DNA of 64,000 nt from CAVYGN01 sp963796325 (GTDB taxonomy: Bacteria > Spirochaetota > Brevinematia > Brevinematales > JAOACQ01): positions 2,542,001-2,606,000 of the forward strand of contig CAWCLF010000001.1 of NCBI GenBank assembly GCA_963796325.1, in the 5' to 3' direction. The notes under the pieces are model-generated. The model worked only from the letters and a program-made list of their open reading frames with translations. It made no database searches and was not told the origin of the DNA. Shown here one piece after another: positions 50,203 through 59,682 of this stretch (position 1 is the first letter of the stretch; the number at the start of each line of letters is the position of its first letter). A program made the translations under genes and the position numbers.

Positions 50203-52455
50203 ATATTGCTTTGCCGATTTCTCCTTTTTCCTGCCGTAGAGTATCTTGTCGGCTTTTCCCATCAGGAGCTCTATCGAGATGTCTTCATCCCAGTTGAAAT
50301 ATGATTCGCCGATGCTCAGAGACAATTTGAACTGGTAATTCCTGGACTTATTGTATTCATCTATAACACTTAAGAGCCGTTTTATTATTATTTCCCTGGT
50401 ATTTTCATCGGTATTTATAGTCAATATTACGAATTCGTCTCCTCCGATCCGGCCGATGACATCCATCCTCCTGAAAACCTTTTTTAATATTTCCCCGCAT
50501 AGTTTAATAGCGGTATCGCCCGAATCATGTCCGAACCTGTCGTTAATAAGCTTCAAGCCGTCCATATCTATATAAAATAAAATACCGTTCTGCTGGATCT
50601 GCCTTGCCAGTTCGTACTGCTGGCCCGCAAACCGGATAAATCCCCTCCTGTTCAAGAGGCCTGTCAATTCGTCGGTCTCGGCGAGGCCTGCCAGTTTTTT
50701 ATTTGTATCCTCAAGTTCGGACAGGACCCTGCGGAGTTTTGTTTCGGCGTTTCTGCTCTCGTTTAACAACAGCACGCTCCTGTAGTTGCTGCTGATGGCA
50801 AGGGATATGAAGTCGTAAACGTTGCCGTCCCGGACCCCCATATCGTAGATAATGTAGCCGTACTGGTGATTCAGGTAATAATTCGGGGCCACCAGCAGGA
50901 TATGGTTTTCAGGCGTATCGTATATATACCGGGGTATATATTCATGCTCTTTTATCAAGTAATCTTTCGAAATATTTACCCTGAGATCGATTTTGCCGTT
51001 ATAAATCAAAAAAGGAACGACCTGTTCAGGGATCTTCCATGCATCGTTCCTGCCGTGCTCGTAGATCTTGTCATAATTGAATACATAGCAGCCCTTTACG
51101 CCGAACATTTTTGTATTATCTATGATCTTGGAACATAATTCGTCATAGGACAGCGATGCGTTTATTTCAAGGACAGCTGTCCTTGTATTGATGACCGACC
51201 TTTCCACCGTTATCCTGTTCGCCACTTCCCGGCTGTAAAACAGGTCCCTTGCAACTACAAGCGATTCCTCTATGATTTTTTTAACAAAACTTTTATTTAC
51301 GCAGTTCTCTCTGTAAATGAAATCTCTTAAAACATTGAAAATGGGTTTCCATACGGTCACGTCCTTCCCGGCCATAAGCTCGGCGGTGATCGTTTTTGAT
51401 ATGGATTTCAGGATTTCATTATGGCTGGGCCTGGACCTGTTTCGGGATATTTCTATCAATTTATCCACAATTTCGAAAATGTCCTTTTTGTCAGGCACAA
51501 GGTTGTCCGACATCATCAGGATATCGTTGATTTCAGGTTTGATATTGATGGGGTTTACTCCCGCTTTTTTAAATGAAAGCCCGATGCATCCGCATGAAGA
51601 TCTCAGCACGGACTTGGTCGGCAGGACCATTGTTTCGGGAAGACTCCTTCCATGGATTATATCGTATGCGCATTTCATTGCCAGCCTGCCCTGCTGGTAA
51701 AGAGGCTGCTTGATAGTCGATAATGTGGGTATGGAATATTCGCAGTCCTGGATATCGTCGAATCCCATTATCGATACGCGGTCGGGTATATCGATACCCC
51801 TGGATGTCAATTCTTTTAAAGCTCCGATAGCCATCTCGTCATTGGATACTATCAATCCGTCAAAATCTGCTTTTCTTTTATCCAGGAGTTCATTCACGGC
51901 ATCCTTGCCGGACCATTCCGTCCAGTTCCCCGAATAGATAAGATCCTCGTCGATTGCCATTTTGTTGTTTTTCATTTCCTCGACAAAAGTCTTATACCTG
52001 ATAACCGCTTCCGGATTAGACTCCGCCCCTTTAATAAATGCGATTTTTTTTCTGTTGTGAACAAGGACAAGGTGCTCTACGGCTTCTCTTATCCCGTTGG
52101 AATTATCGATCAGGATGCTGGGTATCCCCTTCACCGGAACGGACAGGCTGATTAACGGGATAGATTTGAATTTGGATAAATAATTGTTGAATTCCTCTGC
52201 CGGTATATAATTGCATAATGTCCCCGAGGCTACGATGAGGGCGTCGATATAATCGGCATGGATCAGGTCGTAAATGACATTGCATTGATAGCCGTAACCG
52301 TACGGAGTATTGGGAGATTCGCCCCTGAAAATTATTAAATTGACGTCAAGTTCCTGGGCCATGTCGGTGACGCCCTTGAAGATCTGTTTCGGATATTCCT
52401 GGATCAGGTTCGTAATCTGCAGGCCGATAGTCGGCCTCTTTTTAAGTTTCCTCAT
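50191..52455 (-). CDS. LacI-type ligand-binding domain fused to GGDEF diguanylate cyclase
   Basis: 754 aa from the ATG at 52453-52455, preceded by AGGAA. Residues about 8-290 form a periplasmic-binding-protein-like LacI/PurR ligand domain (KRPTIGLQITNL, FDGLIVSNDEMAIGALKEL, VSIMGFDDIQDCEYSIPTLST) without a helix-turn-helix. A middle segment of unassigned sequence and a coiled coil (RNAETKLRRVLSELEDTNKKLAGL) lead into the GGDEF domain with ELTGLLNRRGF, YIDMDGLKLINDRFGHDSGD and RIGGDEFVIL. There is no signal peptide or TM segment, so the ligand is sensed in the cytoplasm. Likely converts sugar or nucleoside-like ligand levels into c-di-GMP. The longer frame to 52548 has no supporting signal. 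Confidence 0.9.
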   Translation of the reverse strand: MRKLKKRPTIGLQITNLIQEYPKQIFKGVTDMAQELDVNLIIFRGESPNTPYGYGYQCNVIYDLIHADYIDALIVASGTLCNYIPAEEFNNYLSKFKSIPLISLSVPVKGIPSILIDNSNGIREAVEHLVLVHNRKKIAFIKGAESNPEAVIRYKTFVEEMKNNKMAIDEDLIYSGNWTEWSGKDAVNELLDKRKADFDGLIVSNDEMAIGALKELTSRGIDIPDRVSIMGFDDIQDCEYSIPTLSTIKQPLYQQGRLAMKCAYDIIHGRSLPETMVLPTKSVLRSSCGCIGLSFKKAGVNPINIKPEINDILMMSDNLVPDKKDIFEIVDKLIEISRNRSRPSHNEILKSISKTITAELMAGKDVTVWKPIFNVLRDFIYRENCVNKSFVKKIIEESLVVARDLFYSREVANRITVERSVINTRTAVLEINASLSYDELCSKIIDNTKMFGVKGCYVFNYDKIYEHGRNDAWKIPEQVVPFLIYNGKIDLRVNISKDYLIKEHEYIPRYIYDTPENHILLVAPNYYLNHQYGYIIYDMGVRDGNVYDFISLAISSNYRSVLLLNESRNAETKLRRVLSELEDTNKKLAGLAETDELTGLLNRRGFIRFAGQQYELARQIQQNGILFYIDMDGLKLINDRFGHDSGDTAIKLCGEILKKVFRRMDVIGRIGGDEFVILTINTDENTREIIIKRLLSVIDEYNKSRNYQFKLSLSIGESYFNWDEDISIELLMGKADKILYGRKKEKSAKQYLRP

Positions 52456-52546
52456 GATTAAAAATTCCTGACAATAATAAAATAAAATGGAATTTAATAT
52501 AAGGTCAGAATCAAAATCAGGCAAAAAAATGCATACAGCCCCGGAC

Positions 52547-52575
52547 ATTATAATTGTTCGTCAATACGAAGTCAA
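52547..52575 (-). promoter_or_regulatory. Predicted promoter of the LacI-GGDEF gene
   Basis: Minus strand TTGACT (52570-52575), 17 bp and perfect TATAAT (52547-52552), about 92 nt before the ATG. Confidence 0.65.
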
Positions 52576-52600
52576 AATATAATTGCCCTGTGTTAATTTT

Positions 52601-52628
52601 TTGACTGCTGTCTTTTTATTGGTATACT
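52601..52628 (+). promoter_or_regulatory. Predicted promoter P1 of the CsgG-like tandem array
   Basis: TTGACT (52601-52606), 16 bp and TATACT (52623-52628), about 205 nt upstream of the first array gene. Between here and the gene lies a leader with no other feature than P2. Confidence 0.6.
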
Positions 52629-52649
52629 TATCAAACAGGATTAAGGCTA

Positions 52650-52678
52650 TTTACAATTTTTTAAAACAGTTGTATAAT
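52650..52678 (+). promoter_or_regulatory. Predicted promoter P2 of the CsgG-like tandem array
   Basis: TTTACA (52650-52655), 17 bp and perfect TATAAT (52673-52678), giving a leader of about 150 nt. Confidence 0.6.
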
Positions 52679-52832
52679 TATCCCGAATGAACAATATTGC
52701 CGATTCTTTTCTTAATAAACCAATAAGTTAAAAATTTAATTCGAATTGCCTGATTAGAGGATTTCTCATGTATTGATCGTGTAGCGGCATTTGCAGATCA
52801 ATAAATTTTCTTAAATTCATGGAGGTTTTACT

Positions 52833-54557
52833 ATGAAACAACCATCGATCAGGAATCTTTTTATTGCCGCCGCCGTTTTCTTTACGGTTGTCCTTTCGGG
52901 TGCCGCCTTTGCCCAGGAATCAAAATCGATAGCTGTCCTGGGCTTCGTCAACCTGGGCGGTAAATCCGACGCAAGCGTCAATAAAACGATCACGAGGTCT
53001 CTCATTACTTTCCTTTCCAAAATACATGAAATAAACATCGTTTCATACGAAACGGTGGAAAAGGCCGCCCTGGGCAATAAATACTGGGAATCGAAAAGCT
53101 TCAGCCCGGATTCCGCCGTCGACATGGGCATGTCCCTGGCAGCCGGCGAAGTCGTTTCCGGCGACTATTCGGTCGAACATAAAAAGGATACTGTGACTAT
53201 CGATGTCTATGTCTACGATACGGCCCTGGGAACAATGAAACTGCAGAGGCAGTACACCGGGGATGCGGGACCCGGGCTGTTCGATACTGTAGATAAGATG
53301 ATCCGCAACGTTTCGACCCTTGTCACCGGCAGGACCATAAAGATGGGCAGGCTGCAGGTCGAGGTCGAGGGCGCCGACAGCTACAAGCTCTCCATAAACG
53401 GGAAATTCATGAAAAAGATCTCGAAGCCGGACGGCTACAACGACAGCGAGATCGCCGAGGAGCCCATGGATATAACCCTCTCGGCTCCTGCCACTGAAGA
53501 AGTGATATACAAAACAAACGTAACGATAGGCGACGGCCTGGCCGTCAATATCACATACAACCCGAACCCTTCGACCGCAGTTTCCGATACGGAGGAAAAG
53601 GAAACAGTCCCTAAACAGACCGGCAATAAAATGAAGATAGCGGTCCTGGACTTCGATTCGGAAACCGGGGCCGATAAAAAGGACCTTCAGACTTTGTCCG
53701 AAACCCTGAGGACCGAATTGGCGAAATACGGCCTCTTCGCGGTAATACCCGGCAGGGATGTGAACAAAAAGCTGAGCGGGGCCGGGATAAAGACGGCGGA
53801 TTTAACGTCCGAAGACGATAATAAAGCCAGAAAGAAACTGGGCAGGCTCCTTAACGCCAAGCTTGCCGTTACCGGAGTTATCAACAGCGCTTTCAAGAAT
53901 ATTTCGATGGATATTCATCTTCTGGACCTCGAAACCGGGGAGATCCTGATGGCTGAGACTCCGTCATGCGGAGAAGACGGTGTTTTCAGGGAAGTGCATG
54001 AGATCGCCCTGGATATAACGGATAAATTTTCGAATGTAAGTCAGGGTGATAATAACAAGTCGTCGAAACCAGGAGCTATTAGAAACGTCCTCAATAACCT
54101 GATTCTCGCCGGGACCTTTCCCGACGACAGCTACGCATCTTCCGAAACACCGGGAAAATGGTGGCTTTTACAGGATACGCCGGGAAAAGGCAGCATGAAC
54201 ATTTCTTCCAATACATGTACGATAAATGTTAAAATCAGGGACATGAACAGCTGGAATGTGCAGCTCAATTATAACCCGGTCCCGATGAAATACGGGAAGT
54301 ATTATACAATCACATTCGACGTCAGGTCGGACGACGAGCGCAAATTTTTTGTCAAGATCGGGAGGAACGGGAGCGACTGGAAACCTTATTTCACACTCAA
54401 GCGTTTCGATTCCACTACCGAATGGCAGACTATTACCTATACTTTCAAATCCCAGGGCACCGACGATAATGCAAAACTCGAATTCGACTGCGCTACCGAT
54501 AAGCCGACACTTTACTTACGTAATGTAAGCCTGGTCGAGTCCAAGGGAGAAGATTGA
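52833..54557 (+). CDS. Secreted modular CsgG/FlgO-like protein 1 (long form)
   Basis: 574 aa, first of seven paralogues. Signal peptide 1-27 (cleavage after AAFA). Module A (30-165) starts SIAVLGFVN and ends with the PEGA-like beta segment (170-245, MGRLQVEVEGADSYKLSING and VNITYNPNP). A Lys/Thr/Glu linker leads to module B (266-402) with the CsgG-like MKIAVLDFDSETG, NAKLAVTGVINSAFKN and LLDLETGEIL. Module C (420-570) has W/Y-rich strands and the FDVRSDDERKF, EWQTITYTFKSQG and YLRNVSLVES pattern of carbohydrate-binding jelly rolls. A and B look homologous to each other. AGGAGG-type ribosome binding site GGAGG precedes the ATG. Possibly surface or periplasmic, forming oligomers; function unknown. 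Confidence 0.8.
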   Translation: MKQPSIRNLFIAAAVFFTVVLSGAAFAQESKSIAVLGFVNLGGKSDASVNKTITRSLITFLSKIHEINIVSYETVEKAALGNKYWESKSFSPDSAVDMGMSLAAGEVVSGDYSVEHKKDTVTIDVYVYDTALGTMKLQRQYTGDAGPGLFDTVDKMIRNVSTLVTGRTIKMGRLQVEVEGADSYKLSINGKFMKKISKPDGYNDSEIAEEPMDITLSAPATEEVIYKTNVTIGDGLAVNITYNPNPSTAVSDTEEKETVPKQTGNKMKIAVLDFDSETGADKKDLQTLSETLRTELAKYGLFAVIPGRDVNKKLSGAGIKTADLTSEDDNKARKKLGRLLNAKLAVTGVINSAFKNISMDIHLLDLETGEILMAETPSCGEDGVFREVHEIALDITDKFSNVSQGDNNKSSKPGAIRNVLNNLILAGTFPDDSYASSETPGKWWLLQDTPGKGSMNISSNTCTINVKIRDMNSWNVQLNYNPVPMKYGKYYTITFDVRSDDERKFFVKIGRNGSDWKPYFTLKRFDSTTEWQTITYTFKSQGTDDNAKLEFDCATDKPTLYLRNVSLVESKGED

Positions 54558-54603
54558 GTTATTTAGACAATACTTATTTTCATTATAACCAGGAGGATCG
54601 ATT

Positions 54604-55632
54604 ATGAAGAGTGCACCGGCCATGTACATTCTTATTGCCGCCGCAGTTTTCCTTGCGCCGGGATTTTCATCCACAGATGAAAAAGAAACGGCCGCTAAAG
54701 AAACCGGGAAAATGAAGATAGCGGTTCTTGACTTCGAATCGGAAACCGGGGCCGATAAAAAGGACCTTTTGACATTGACCGGGACCCTGAGGGGTGAATT
54801 AACCGGAGTCGGCCTTTTCGAGGTAATACACACTAAAGATATGAACAAGATTCTGGACAGGTCAGGAATAAATACAGAGGATTTAACATCCGATGATGAC
54901 GCAGCCAGGAAAAGGCTGGGGAAACTCCTGAATGCCAAGCTTGCCGTAACTTGTATGGTCAACAGCGCCTTCAAGAATATTTCCATGAACATCCGCCTTA
55001 TAGACCTTGAAACCGGCGAGATACTGATGGAGGAGACTCCGTCTTGTTCTGAAGACTCCGTTTTCAAGGAAGTGCACGAGATCGCCCTGGACATAACGGA
55101 TAAATTTTCGAATGTAAGTACTGCTGAAAACAACAGGCAGCAGAAGCCCGGAACAAGTATCGTTCCGAATAACATGATCGCGGCAGGCGACTTTCCCGAC
55201 GGCAGCGTCTCCTATTCCGAAACGCCCGGGAATTGGTGCCTCGGGATTATGTCGCCCGCAGGCGGGCATTATGACGTTTCCGGCAATATATGCACTGTCG
55301 TAACCGAAAGAAGGGGCAACAACCCATGGGAAGTACAGCTGTATTATGTTCCTGTCAAGCTGGAATACGGTTTGAGGTATAAGTTTTCTTTTGACGTCAA
55401 GTCCGGCGACGACCGCAAGTTCTTTGTAATGATACAGAAAAACAGCCCTCCCTGGACGCAGTATTTTCATGAAAAACATTTTGATGCCACGACCGAATGG
55501 CAGACTATTTCGTACGATTTTAAATCCCAGGGCACCGATGATTACGCAAAGTTCGTAATTGAATGCGGTTCGGACAAGCCCTCTCTTTACTTCAGGAATA
55601 TAAGTCTGACCAAGTTTAACGGAGAGGAATAA
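54604..55632 (+). CDS. Secreted CsgG-like protein 2 (short form, module A deleted)
   Basis: 342 aa. Begins with the same signal peptide as protein 4 (SAPAMYILIAAAVFLA) but passes straight into the inter-module linker (TDEKETAAKETGKM) found before module B of the long proteins. It carries only B (about 37-185) and C (about 200-335). This looks like an in-frame deletion of module A from a long ancestor. The signal peptide is truncated at its C-terminal part (APGFSS), so cleavage is less certain. GGAGGATCG precedes the ATG, in a 53-nt spacer almost identical to that before protein 4. Confidence 0.78.
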   Translation: MKSAPAMYILIAAAVFLAPGFSSTDEKETAAKETGKMKIAVLDFESETGADKKDLLTLTGTLRGELTGVGLFEVIHTKDMNKILDRSGINTEDLTSDDDAARKRLGKLLNAKLAVTCMVNSAFKNISMNIRLIDLETGEILMEETPSCSEDSVFKEVHEIALDITDKFSNVSTAENNRQQKPGTSIVPNNMIAAGDFPDGSVSYSETPGNWCLGIMSPAGGHYDVSGNICTVVTERRGNNPWEVQLYYVPVKLEYGLRYKFSFDVKSGDDRKFFVMIQKNSPPWTQYFHEKHFDATTEWQTISYDFKSQGTDDYAKFVIECGSDKPSLYFRNISLTKFNGEE

Positions 55633-55676
55633 GCCATAAGAAATAAAGATATTTACAATTTTCAGGAGGATTAAAT

Positions 55677-56696
55677 ATGAATTATTCATCGGTCAAACCG
55701 TTTTTTATTGCCTGCATTTTCATCATGTCCTGTTTTACGGCTTCGTCATTTGCCGAACCGGCCGGCAAAATGAAGCTGGCTGTCCTTGACTTCATCTCGG
55801 AAACAGGGACCGATAAAAAAGACCTTATGACTTTATCCGAAACCCTGAGGGGCGAATTGACAAAGTTCGGACTCTTCGAGGTTATGCCCGGCAGGCAGGT
55901 CGATAAAATGCTGGCCGGGGCCGGATTCAATACCGCCGATTTGACATCTGACGAGGATAATAAGGCAAGGCTTAAACTGGGCAAGCTTCTTAACGCGAAA
56001 CTGGCAGTCACCGGCGTGGTCAACAGCGCTTTCAAGAATATTTCCATGAACATCCACCTTCTGGACCTCGAAACCGGAGATATACTGATGGCGGAAACTC
56101 CGCCCTGCGGCGAAGACGCGGTTTTCAAGGAAGTGCACGAGATCGCCATGGACTTAGCCGATAAATTTTCGAATATAGGGCCTGCCGGGAATGACGGGCA
56201 GCCGAAGCCGGGAGCAGTCAGGATCGTTCCGAATAACCTGATCGCGGCAGGCAACTTTCCCGACGGCAGCTACACCGGCTCCGAAACGCCCGGGAATTGG
56301 TCTTTTGCCCAGGACAGGCCGGCAAAAGGATATATAAATATTTCTTCCGGCATATGCACGGTAGTAACCGAAAAAACGAGCGGCAACCCATGGAATGTAC
56401 AACTGTATTATTTTCCTGTAAAAATGAAATTCGGAGCAATATATACATTAACCTTCGACGTAAAATCGGACGGCGAACGCAAGTTGTTTGTCACAATAGT
56501 AAGAAACGGAGGCGATTTTAAAGCCTATTTTACCAGAAAGCACTTCGATTCGACTACAGAATGGCAGACAATCACATATGATTTCAAATCCATGGGTACG
56601 GACGACAATTCGAAGTTCGAATTCGACTGCGCGAACGATAAACCTACGCTTTACCTCCGTAATGTTAGCCTGGTCGAGTCCAGGGGAGAAGATTGA
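55677..56696 (+). CDS. Secreted CsgG-like protein 3 (short form)
   Basis: 339 aa. Signal peptide with cleavage near SSFA, then a two-residue linker and module B (MKLAVLDFISETG, NAKLAVTGVVNSAFKN, LLDLETGDIL) and module C (VQLYYFPVKMKFG, FDVKSDGERKLF, EWQTITYDFKSMG, YLRNVSLVES). No module A. Its 3' end and following spacer resemble those of protein 1. GGAGG 7 nt before the ATG. Role as for the family; unknown. Confidence 0.8.
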   Translation: MNYSSVKPFFIACIFIMSCFTASSFAEPAGKMKLAVLDFISETGTDKKDLMTLSETLRGELTKFGLFEVMPGRQVDKMLAGAGFNTADLTSDEDNKARLKLGKLLNAKLAVTGVVNSAFKNISMNIHLLDLETGDILMAETPPCGEDAVFKEVHEIAMDLADKFSNIGPAGNDGQPKPGAVRIVPNNLIAAGNFPDGSYTGSETPGNWSFAQDRPAKGYINISSGICTVVTEKTSGNPWNVQLYYFPVKMKFGAIYTLTFDVKSDGERKLFVTIVRNGGDFKAYFTRKHFDSTTEWQTITYDFKSMGTDDNSKFEFDCANDKPTLYLRNVSLVESRGED

Positions 56697-56742
56697 GTTA
56701 TTTAGATCATATTTATTTTCATTATAATCAGGAGGATCGATT

Positions 56743-58467
56743 ATGAAGCGTTCACCGGCCATGTATATTCTTATTGCCGCCGTCGTTTTCCTTGCCGCCT
56801 GTTTTTGTTCGCCGGCCTTCGCCCGGGAATCCAGATCGATAGCGGTCCTGGGCTTCGTCAACCTTGGCAATAAATCCGACGCGAGCGTCAATAAATCGAT
56901 AACCAGATCGCTCATCACATTCCTCTCCAAAATAAATGAAATAAATATCACCTCATACGAAGCGGTGGAAAAGGCTGCACTTGACAATAAATACTGGGAA
57001 TCGAAAAATTTCAGCCCTGACGCCGCCGTCGACATGGGCATGGCCCTGGCAGTGAGCGAAGTAGTTTCCGGCGATTATGCGGTGGACCATAAAAAGGGTA
57101 CGGTGACTATCGACGTTTATGTCTATGACACTGCCTCCGCCGCCATGAAACTGCAGAGGCAGTACACCGGGGATGCGGGCCTGGGGCTCTTCGACACGGT
57201 CGATAAGATGATCCGCAACGTTTCGACCCTTATCACGGGCAGGACCATAAAAATGGGCAGGCTCCAGGTCGAGATCGAGGGCACCGACAGCTACAAGCTT
57301 TCCATAAACGGGAAGTTCATGAAAAAGATCTCGAAGTCCGACGGCTACAGCGACAGCGAGATCGCCGAGGAGCCCCTGGATATAACCCTCTCGGTACCCG
57401 CCACGGAAGAAGTGATATTCAAAACCAACGTATCTATAGGCGACGGTGCGGCGGTCAATATCACATATAACCCGAACCCGTCGGCCTCGGTTTCCGGTAC
57501 AGGGGAAAATGAAACAGCCTCGAAAGAGACAGGCGGTAAAATGAAGATAGCGGTCCTTGACTTCGAAACGGAATCCGGAACCGAAAAAAAGGACCTTCTG
57601 ACATTGACCGAGACCCTGAGGGCCGAATTGGCGAAGACAGGAATTTTTGAAGTAATATCTAAAAAGCAGTTGTATAAAATGCTGAACGGAACTAAATACG
57701 GGACTGCCGACCTGGCATCGGATACGGATAGCAAGGCAAGGCTTAAACTTGGGAAACTCCTTAACGCGAAACTGGCAGTCACAGGCGTGGTCAACAGCGC
57801 TTTCAAGAATATTTCCTTGAACATCCACCTCCTGGACCTCGAAACAGGGGAGATCCTGATGGCTGAAGCTCCGTCATGCGCTGAAGACTCTGTTTTCAGG
57901 GAAGTGCACGAGATATCTCTTGACATAGCGGATAAATCTTCGAACGTAAGTCAGGCCGATAATAACAAGTCGGAGAAACCGGGAGCTATAAGGATCGTCC
58001 CCAATAACCTGGTCGGGGCGGGTAACTTCCCCGACGGCAGCGTGTCGGCTTCCGGCAAGCCGGGAAAATGGCGGCTATTCCTTGATAATTCCACAAAAGG
58101 CCATGTCGAAATTTCCTCCGGTGCCTGCAAGGTCGTTATTGAAAAACCCGCATATATTCCATGGTATGTTCAGCTTATTTACGGCCCGGTCGGTTTGAGT
58201 TCCGGCAATTCGTACACTTTAACCTTCGATGTCAGGTCCGACGCTCCGCGCAGGTTTTTTGTCATTATCGATAAAAACGAATCCGGTTACAAGGTTTTTA
58301 TGGAACGCAAGAGGTTCGATTCGACGGCCGAATGGCAGACTATCACCCTTGATTTTAAATCAGCAGGTTCGGACAATAGGGCGCAGCTGGAATTTGACTG
58401 CGCCAACGACAAGTCCGCGATTTACTTCCGGAATGTAAGCCTTGTAGAATCTGAAGGAGAAAAATGA
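56743..58467 (+). CDS. Secreted modular CsgG/FlgO-like protein 4 (long form)
   Basis: 574 aa with full A-PEGA-like-linker-B-C organisation as in protein 1, collinear and of equal length. The signal peptide contains FLAAC, a possible lipobox, before PAFA, so lipidation is an alternative to type I cleavage. Module B is more diverged (ETESGTEKKD, NGTKYGTADLASD). The C module has a less conserved ligand region (RRFFVIIDKNESGY). GGAGG precedes the ATG. Confidence 0.8.
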   Translation: MKRSPAMYILIAAVVFLAACFCSPAFARESRSIAVLGFVNLGNKSDASVNKSITRSLITFLSKINEINITSYEAVEKAALDNKYWESKNFSPDAAVDMGMALAVSEVVSGDYAVDHKKGTVTIDVYVYDTASAAMKLQRQYTGDAGLGLFDTVDKMIRNVSTLITGRTIKMGRLQVEIEGTDSYKLSINGKFMKKISKSDGYSDSEIAEEPLDITLSVPATEEVIFKTNVSIGDGAAVNITYNPNPSASVSGTGENETASKETGGKMKIAVLDFETESGTEKKDLLTLTETLRAELAKTGIFEVISKKQLYKMLNGTKYGTADLASDTDSKARLKLGKLLNAKLAVTGVVNSAFKNISLNIHLLDLETGEILMAEAPSCAEDSVFREVHEISLDIADKSSNVSQADNNKSEKPGAIRIVPNNLVGAGNFPDGSVSASGKPGKWRLFLDNSTKGHVEISSGACKVVIEKPAYIPWYVQLIYGPVGLSSGNSYTLTFDVRSDAPRRFFVIIDKNESGYKVFMERKRFDSTAEWQTITLDFKSAGSDNRAQLEFDCANDKSAIYFRNVSLVESEGEK

Positions 58468-58471
58468 ACTG

Positions 58472-59536
58472 TTGGGAGGTACCTCTATGAAAATCACATT
58501 AAAAGGGATCCTATTCGCTGCCGCCGCTGTTTTTTTTACCGCATTCATTTCAGAATCCGCCTTTGGGGCAGCAGTTTCCTCGAATGAAACGGCTCCGAAA
58601 CAAACCGTCAAATTGAAAATAGCGGTCCTGGATTTCGACTCGGAAACCGGCATCGATAAAAAGGAGCTTTCGGCGCTAGCTCAGGTTATGAAGACAGAAT
58701 TGGAGAATGCCGGCCTTTTAAATGTAATGTCCGATAACGAGGTGAAAAAAAGGCTGAAGGGGTCTCCGATCGGGACTGCCGACCTGGCATCCGAAGATAG
58801 TACCGCTATAAAAAAGCTGGGCAAGCTCCTGAACGCCAGGCTTGCAGTCACGGGTGTGATAAACAGCGCCTTAAAGGATATTTCGATGAATATTCACTTC
58901 CTGGATCTCGAAACCGGCGATGTCCTGCTGGCGGAAACTCCATCATGCGCAGAAGACTCGGTTTTCAGGGAAATGCATGAGATAGCTCTTGACATAGCGG
59001 ATAAAATTTCGAATGCAGGTCCGTCTGGAATTATACCGTCGTCGAAACCGGTCAAGGTCAGGACCGCCCCGGAGAATATGATCATAGTCGGAAACTTTCC
59101 CAGGAACTGCTACGATAGCATCCCGACACCGGGAAAATGGTCGTTTTACCAAAATTGGCCGGCAACCGGTTCGATAGATATTTCTTCCAATATATGCACG
59201 GTAAAAACGGAAAAGAGGAGCGGCAACCCATGGGATGTGATGGTATTTTATTATCCTATCCAGCTCTTACGCGGTAATTACTATACTATCTCTTTCGATG
59301 TCAGGTCGGACAAAGACCGTAAATTTTTTGTAGGGATAGGCAAAAACTGGGGAGACTATCAAACTTATTTTAATAGAAAACCTTTCGAATCCACCCCGGA
59401 ATGGCAGACCATTACCTTCGGTTTCGCATGCAAGTATCCGGACGATAACGCGAAAATCGAATTCGACTGTGCGACGGAAGATCCTACTATTTACTTCCGG
59501 AATGTTAGCATGACCGTGTCTACCGGAGACGATTGA
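58472..59536 (+). CDS. Secreted CsgG-like protein 5 (short form)
   Basis: 354 aa. Likely start ATG at 58487 (MKITLKGIL) with GGGAGG upstream; the frame opens earlier at 58472. Signal peptide to about SAFG, then linker VSSNETAPKQTVK, which resembles the linker of protein 1, followed by module B (LKIAVLDFDSETGIDKK) and C (FDVRSDKDRKFF, EWQTITFGF, YFRNVSMTV). The retained linker indicates that module A was lost from a long ancestor here too. Starts within 20 nt of the previous stop, so cotranscribed. Confidence 0.78.
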   Translation: MGGTSMKITLKGILFAAAAVFFTAFISESAFGAAVSSNETAPKQTVKLKIAVLDFDSETGIDKKELSALAQVMKTELENAGLLNVMSDNEVKKRLKGSPIGTADLASEDSTAIKKLGKLLNARLAVTGVINSALKDISMNIHFLDLETGDVLLAETPSCAEDSVFREMHEIALDIADKISNAGPSGIIPSSKPVKVRTAPENMIIVGNFPRNCYDSIPTPGKWSFYQNWPATGSIDISSNICTVKTEKRSGNPWDVMVFYYPIQLLRGNYYTISFDVRSDKDRKFFVGIGKNWGDYQTYFNRKPFESTPEWQTITFGFACKYPDDNAKIEFDCATEDPTIYFRNVSMTVSTGDD

Positions 59537-59682
59537 GCCCTTAAAGCCGTATCCGGATGATTCTCTCAGTAATATTGCATTTCAAAGCAGGGTTATACTT
59601 AAATAGTGTCGGGTATTAATTGAAAAATTTTTACCTGTCAAATAAACTAATCATAATGATTATGTCCATCCGGAGGGATTTT

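Noticed and set aside
54516..57926. Long minus-strand frames (219, 268, 190 and 291 codons) inside the tandem array
   Set aside because: They repeat in the same relative position in each paralogue, as mirror images of modules A and B, and have shadow-like composition.
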